From Lunularia cruciata (taxonomy: Eukaryota > Streptophyta > Marchantiopsida > Lunulariales > Lunulariaceae): a stretch of DNA of 64,000 bases. Below the pieces are notes generated by a model. That model saw only the letters and a list, made by a program, of their open reading frames with translations. It searched no databases and had not been told where the DNA came from. Position 1 is the first letter of the stretch, and each line of letters opens with the position of its first letter. The stretch is from the NCBI GenBank assembly GCA_948567375.1, contig OX419758.1, positions 2,423,001 through 2,487,000 of the forward strand, written 5' to 3'. Shown here piece after piece: positions 60,412 through 64,000 of the stretch. The position numbers were made by a program, and so were the translations under genes.

Positions 60412-61101
60412 TTAATAGTTACACAATCCGAAGTTACAAACTCGTGGTCCGCGCCTAGGTGGGGGACACACAATACCGCAACCGCCGCAGTTTCGAAAGT
60501 CGGATTGCAGGTTAACACATCTCCTGTCACAACAAGTCAGTCCAAATCCACACTGATTATTGCAGCGATTGCAGTTGTTCGTGTCCTGAGCAAGATCCGT
60601 GCAGCGCTGAGCACAGCATTGTGGTGCAGTTAAGTTTGAAAGGATCATGCAAGCAGCGTTATCTAAGCAACGTGGTAGAGTTAACGATCCCGAATCGGGC
60701 GAGGGAGCGGGAGCGGGAACGCGACCGGGAGGAGGAGGGTTACTTCTAGGTGGAGGAGGCGGTGAATGACGTGGTGGAGGAGGTGGTGAATGACGTGGTG
60801 GAGGAGGTGGTGAATGACGTGGTGGAGGAGGAGGACTTGCTCTGGGAGGAGGTGGTGATCTAGTGTAATATCCAGGATTCCTCCGGGGTGGTGGAGGTGA
60901 CCGCTCATCCTCATCATCGTCGTCATCATCGTCGCGATAATTCAGAAGGGACCTTGACCTCTCTCTCCCCAATCGCTCAACAGATTCGTCGAAGTCCTCG
61001 ATTCCAAATTCTTCGTTATCCACAGCATCTGCTATCACCGCCGTTGCGAAGACAACAGCAGCTGCCACTGTCAACAACAGTAACACGTAAATAGCCTTCA
61101 T
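60412..61101 (-). CDS. STIG1-like protein C with extensin-like proline-rich spacer
   Basis: An intronless minus-strand gene of 229 codons. Residues 1-24 are a signal peptide (IYVLLLLTVAAAVVFATAVI). Residues 25-55 are acidic to mixed, and 57-66 are an almost pure Asp/Glu run. Residues 68-134 form a proline-rich spacer with repeated SPPPP and SPPPPPRH blocks, of the extensin (hydroxyproline-rich glycoprotein) type, plus a GYYT motif. Residues 145-227 are the STIG1 domain with 16 cysteines: RCLDNAAC, QCCAQRCTDL, NNCNRCNNQCGFGLTCC, RRCVNL and NCGGCGIVC. SP4/SP5 runs are normally hydroxylated and arabinosylated in the secretory pathway and can tie a protein to the cell wall, so this may be a wall-anchored STIG1. 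Clear TATA box at 61330-61338. Confidence 0.93.
   Translation of the reverse strand: MKAIYVLLLLTVAAAVVFATAVIADAVDNEEFGIEDFDESVERLGRERSRSLLNYRDDDDDDDEDERSPPPPRRNPGYYTRSPPPPRASPPPPPRHSPPPPPRHSPPPPPRHSPPPPPRSNPPPPGRVPAPAPSPDSGSLTLPRCLDNAACMILSNLTAPQCCAQRCTDLAQDTNNCNRCNNQCGFGLTCCDRRCVNLQSDFRNCGGCGIVCPPPRRGPRVCNFGLCNY
60763..60834 (-). repeat. 24-bp coding minisatellite in STIG1-like C
   Basis: Three near-identical 24-bp units start at 60763, 60787 and 60811 (plus-strand phrase TGAATGACGTGGTGGAGGAG). Each encodes one SPPPPPRH block. In-frame units of this kind expand and contract readily, so copy number may vary between individuals. Confidence 0.9.
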
Positions 61102-61329
61102 GGTTGAGATCTGATCAGATCAATTGTGGCGAACTGCAGATTCAGTAAAAAGTTCACCAACGAGAGTATTAGAATGCGCTTCTCCTGATAGCTCTAGTAT
61201 CCAGGGGCATGTGCTGTGTCTAGCTCTATCGGTTCAAGAGACACTCAATAACTCAAAGCGCTTCAGAAGCGCAGTGAAGATTGAGAGCCGGGTTTGAGAG
61301 CTGATATACTTCCAAACATATTGCGTTCC

Positions 61330-61338
61330 TATTTATAT
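61330..61338 (-). promoter_or_regulatory. TATA box of STIG1-like C
   Basis: On the minus strand the sequence reads ATATAAATA, about 230 bp upstream of the ATG at 61101. This would put the transcription start near 61305 and leave a 5' leader of about 200 bp. The position is inferred from the consensus only. Confidence 0.55.
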
Positions 61339-61689
61339 GGGTGACTTCCATTCCTATCGATTTCATTAAGAGTGATTGCCAATGTTTTAGGTTCAAGAAC
61401 AAGATCTAGTCGTGCCTCGTCGTACTACGGAACATATCTTGACATTTCGAGGGCTATCTAGCGAGCAGCGGTTCGTAGTGTCTATTGTGACGTGCGCAAG
61501 TAGACTCTTGCTAAACTTGGATATATCAGACCTCAATGTGAGACAGTTGTATGCACTAATTGAGGGCTGGAAAAAATACGTGCTCACATCTCCCAAGATT
61601 AACTGCTCCTCTCAACCCAAGACACTTTGAAATTAAATTCGTTCCTCACAATCATTGGTGCTTCTTCCATCAAGGGTTCTCACTTGAGG

Positions 61690-61950
61690 CTCCATTATAC
61701 ATCGTATACATTGTCCTGTTTCTTGCAAATGTCGTCTCGACCTCCGGCGTAATTCGAACAGTACTAGTAGAGCTACACGTTGCTTCAAACAACCTAGTTA
61801 ACGTTGAGTATCGACAAAAAGTGCATATCACTATGGCGCAATTTGGGACCCTCGGTTCTCTTCCAGGTGTAATCAGATAAAAAGAACTACCGCTTCTTAA
61901 ATTTGCGCTGGTATTTTTTCTGGATGGCATTGTTGGAAGAGAAAATAGTT
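61690..61950 (-). pseudogene. Possible decayed STIG1-like relic
   Basis: A minus-strand frame (open 62146-61670) contains NLRSGSSFYLITPGREPRVP followed by NCAIVICTFC. This resembles the region before and at the start of the STIG1 domain in genes A and B (RGR-SL, then GRxPxC, then RC). Downstream, an adjacent frame reads CLKQRVALL where CCxxRCVNL would be expected, and most cysteines are gone. The location just upstream of STIG1-like C fits a dead duplicate. The similarity is weak and could be chance. Confidence 0.25.
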
Positions 61951-63142
61951 TAGCAAAGCTAGACTTAGGGTATATTAACTCCCAGTATTGTAATTTAAAA
62001 GGAGTATTGCAGAATACATCGTGGTCATAGTCGACAGATAAAGGAAGATTTAGATTAGATAACGGATTGGTTGTGCTTTCTCCTTGGTGTCTACGTATAC
62101 CGAGCAACGCTAATCGCTGAAAAAGTCGAGTGTCATGCTTATTCAAGTCGTGTGAATGTCCCGCTGTATGGCCTTGATATTGTGCTCAATCACGTATCTT
62201 GAGATAAGGGCTGTCAAATGCAGTCCCGCAATCCATGCTCACGTCTACGTGACTTAAATTCCAGCTACACGCTCTTGCTGGATGACATTGTCTTGCTTTC
62301 CGCCTATACCCGTGAAGTGCTTTGTTGGAAAGGTACAGTTCCCTCGACTGCTGTTGAAAAAGAATAACGAGTTATAATTCTAGATCTGTTACAGCACCTG
62401 GCTTGGTGAAGGGATGTGAGCTTCAGCAATATCCTGCCTCCACTTTCCCTCAACACCTGGATCCCATTTCAAGAGTCTCAGACAATTGCAATCATCACAG
62501 GCTCATTTCAAGTTGTGCGCTGAGTTGAAGGAAGATAGCCAGAATTTTAGTAGGTGCAGTTCATTTGATTTTGGCCAAGGTTCAGATAATACTTCGTGGA
62601 TGTTCACCATGGATCCTTTAGCGTTGTGAATCTGGTGTGATAGGTACGATAGTTGGACCTAGAGCTGGTGATGACTGAAACTGATCTTAAGGCATCAATT
62701 TCCAGAAACAATAGATACTTCTCTCCACTCTCATGATATCTGGATCAGTATAATCTACAAGATCTCAGAGAAACTTCGGATCTTTAAAATAAAATAAGAA
62801 CAGAAACAGAAAACAAACCAACCAACGTATATGACTCCCTGCAGTGGATTTTACGTGTACTCATCCCACACTTTCCTGGCTATTCCATAGTGTCTGCAAT
62901 ATGCATGCCAACCGATGAGAAATACCGGGTAGGAGACCTAAGCAATGGAATTGGAATGTACAAATACAGAAAGTTGGGAATCATGAACGCGACTCAATAT
63001 TTTTCTGGCAAAGTCATGATAACAATGCAGAGGCTCGTCACACTAGGACAAGTTCACACTTAGTCTGAAATTCTGATACTCAGTTGGCGGATTATCTCGC
63101 TTACGACAGCATAGAATTTGTTGTCGTAGATCATAGATTTTT
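61951..63142. other. Intergenic sequence without recognised genes
   Basis: No protein family, RNA gene or repeat end was recognised in this stretch on either strand. Confidence 0.4.
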
Positions 63143-63180
63143 TGACAACTTCAATTTGCTAGAGCAAATTGAAGTTGTCA
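63143..63180. repeat. Perfect palindrome, 18-bp arms with 2-bp spacer
   Basis: TGACAACTTCAATTTGCT, then AG, then its exact reverse complement. It can form a tight hairpin as RNA or a cruciform as DNA. No coding sequence or recognised terminator context surrounds it. Confidence 0.9.
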
Positions 63181-63419
63181 CATCGAAATTTAAATAATTT
63201 TGTGAAACGCACCAACTTTGTTTAACCCAATTAGTATGCATGAGTATTAGTCTCACAATAATACTGGTGGTATTGAGACTATCATGGTGCAACACCATTT
63301 CAGAAAAGCATATTCGACAAATCATGTGTTGCGTGTGAACATTTATAAGCGAGAGTTACTTTATTTCGATGACGATGATATCACCGATGGCAAGAATAGT
63401 GGGGAAATTGATGGATCAT

Positions 63420-63775
63420 GTTGGATTCCCCATTCCCTTCCTTAATTCGATGCTTCACTCTCTTCCTAAAGTTTCAATTTTTCAGTCTTCGAATTTCTAC
63501 AGTTTCTGTATTTTAATTCTCGATTCCCTTCCTTAATTCGATTCTTCATCCTCTTCCTGAAGTTTCAATTCTTTACTCTTCCTACAGTTTCTATATCCAC
63601 AGATCCTTGGAAAGGCGGTGGAAACTGCAGCTAGGGTCGATCTTATTTACTCTAAATATGATCGATTGAACATTCACGCTGCTTGAAAAGGCTGCTTTCG
63701 TTCGAAAGTTTGAGATAATTACATCTTCGTTGTTCGCTAAGGCTGCTTTCTTTCGGACATTCGAGAACATAGTTT
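63420..63775. repeat. Imperfect direct duplications of about 100 bp and about 70 bp
   Basis: CCCTTCCTTAATTCGAT, CTCTTCCT-AAGTTTCAATT and CTACAGTTTCT recur in the same order at about 63430 and 63530. Then AAGGCTGCTTTC-TTCG recurs at about 63687 and 63738. The run looks like successive local duplications. Confidence 0.7.
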
Positions 63776-63868
63776 CATTTTCGAAGTTCAGATCGAACTT
63801 TGAAGATGGGAAGGAAGACTCGGCATTTGCCCTGAGACTCCTGTTGTAGCTCAAGCTGACCATGAAAT

Positions 63869-63982
63869 AGCGGTACCTGAACTATCTGTAGTGTGATGTG
63901 TGGCTTGTTATCGGTGACTTGACTTAGCGGTACGTGAACTATCTGTAGTGTTATGTGTGGCTTGTTATCGGTGACTTGACTG
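63869..63982. repeat. 57-bp tandem duplication
   Basis: Two adjacent 57-bp units start at 63869 and 63926, each with AGCGGTAC, GAACTATCTGTAGTG and GGCTTGTTATCGGTGACTTG, and differ at only a few positions. The high identity suggests a recent event. Confidence 0.9.
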
Positions 63983-64000
63983 ATCAAGAGCAAACCGTGA

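Noticed and set aside
60681-61094. His/Leu-rich minus frame and plus-strand frame over STIG1-like C
   Set aside because: Low-complexity translations of the proline and aspartate codon repeats in the wrong frame.
61670-62146. 158-codon minus frame as an intact gene
   Set aside because: It has no signal peptide, no regular cysteine pattern and no known domain. At most it preserves a STIG1 relic, listed separately at low confidence.
1-64000. CRISPR arrays, tRNA genes, rRNA operons, bacterial operon signals
   Set aside because: None seen. Spliced exons, plant LTR elements and intron signals identify nuclear plant DNA, where CRISPR and Shine-Dalgarno features are not expected.

Overview
The window reads as nuclear DNA of a land plant: gene-poor, AT-rich and heavily invaded by LTR retrotransposons. 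The evidence is a gene with many short GT-AG introns that encodes a plant-type GDT1/UPF0016 cation transporter, three intronless STIG1-type secreted cysteine-rich proteins (a plant-only family), an extensin-like SPPPPP tract, and Ty3/gypsy, Ty1/copia and PIF/Harbinger remains. Small introns beside large repeat-filled gaps would suit a bryophyte, lycophyte or fern, but the species cannot be read from the sequence and that placement is inference.

Layout. 1-4.4 kb (minus): the GDT1-like gene, reconstructed here as at least 11 exons with consistent phases; its first coding exon is unresolved and its upstream region may reach the GC-richer stretch near 7 kb. 7.6-14.4 kb: AT-rich, decayed sequence with one relic coding segment. 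14.4-32.6 kb: a retrotransposon graveyard. It holds a solo LTR (14426-14851), a structurally complete but stop-riddled Ty3/gypsy element on the minus strand (15396-21768, both LTRs, tRNA-iMet primer site, polypurine tract, approximate target-site duplication), a decayed plus-strand chromovirus (22022-28100) that fuses through its shared 3' LTR to a second partial copy (28101-31343), a solo LTR inside an older solo LTR inside that chromovirus, and another solo LTR inside a tandem-repeat field (31.86-32.99 kb). 33-36.3 kb: a PIF/Harbinger transposase relic cut off by an LTR fragment. 36.3-47.6 kb: no convincing gene, but several copies of an unclassified GC-rich dispersed repeat and a second copy of the relic coding segment seen near 8.4 kb.

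47.6-61.4 kb: three STIG1-like genes. Two (47.7 kb minus, 51.9 kb plus) are arranged head to head. The third (60.4 kb minus) carries an acidic stretch and an extensin-like proline-rich spacer in front of the cysteine domain. A decayed Ty1/copia element (53.3-58.1 kb) lies between the second and third. 61.4-64 kb: a possible fourth, decayed STIG1 relic, an 18-bp-arm palindrome and a cluster of short tandem duplications.

How the parts relate. The host genes fall into two unrelated groups: a Golgi-type Mn/Ca transporter, and secreted apoplastic cysteine-rich proteins that probably arose by local duplication. The most notable regulatory signal is in the chromovirus LTRs. They carry repeated inverted GAAnnTTC units that match heat-shock elements, just upstream of a TATAAATA box. 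The most notable protein is the extensin-STIG1 chimera.
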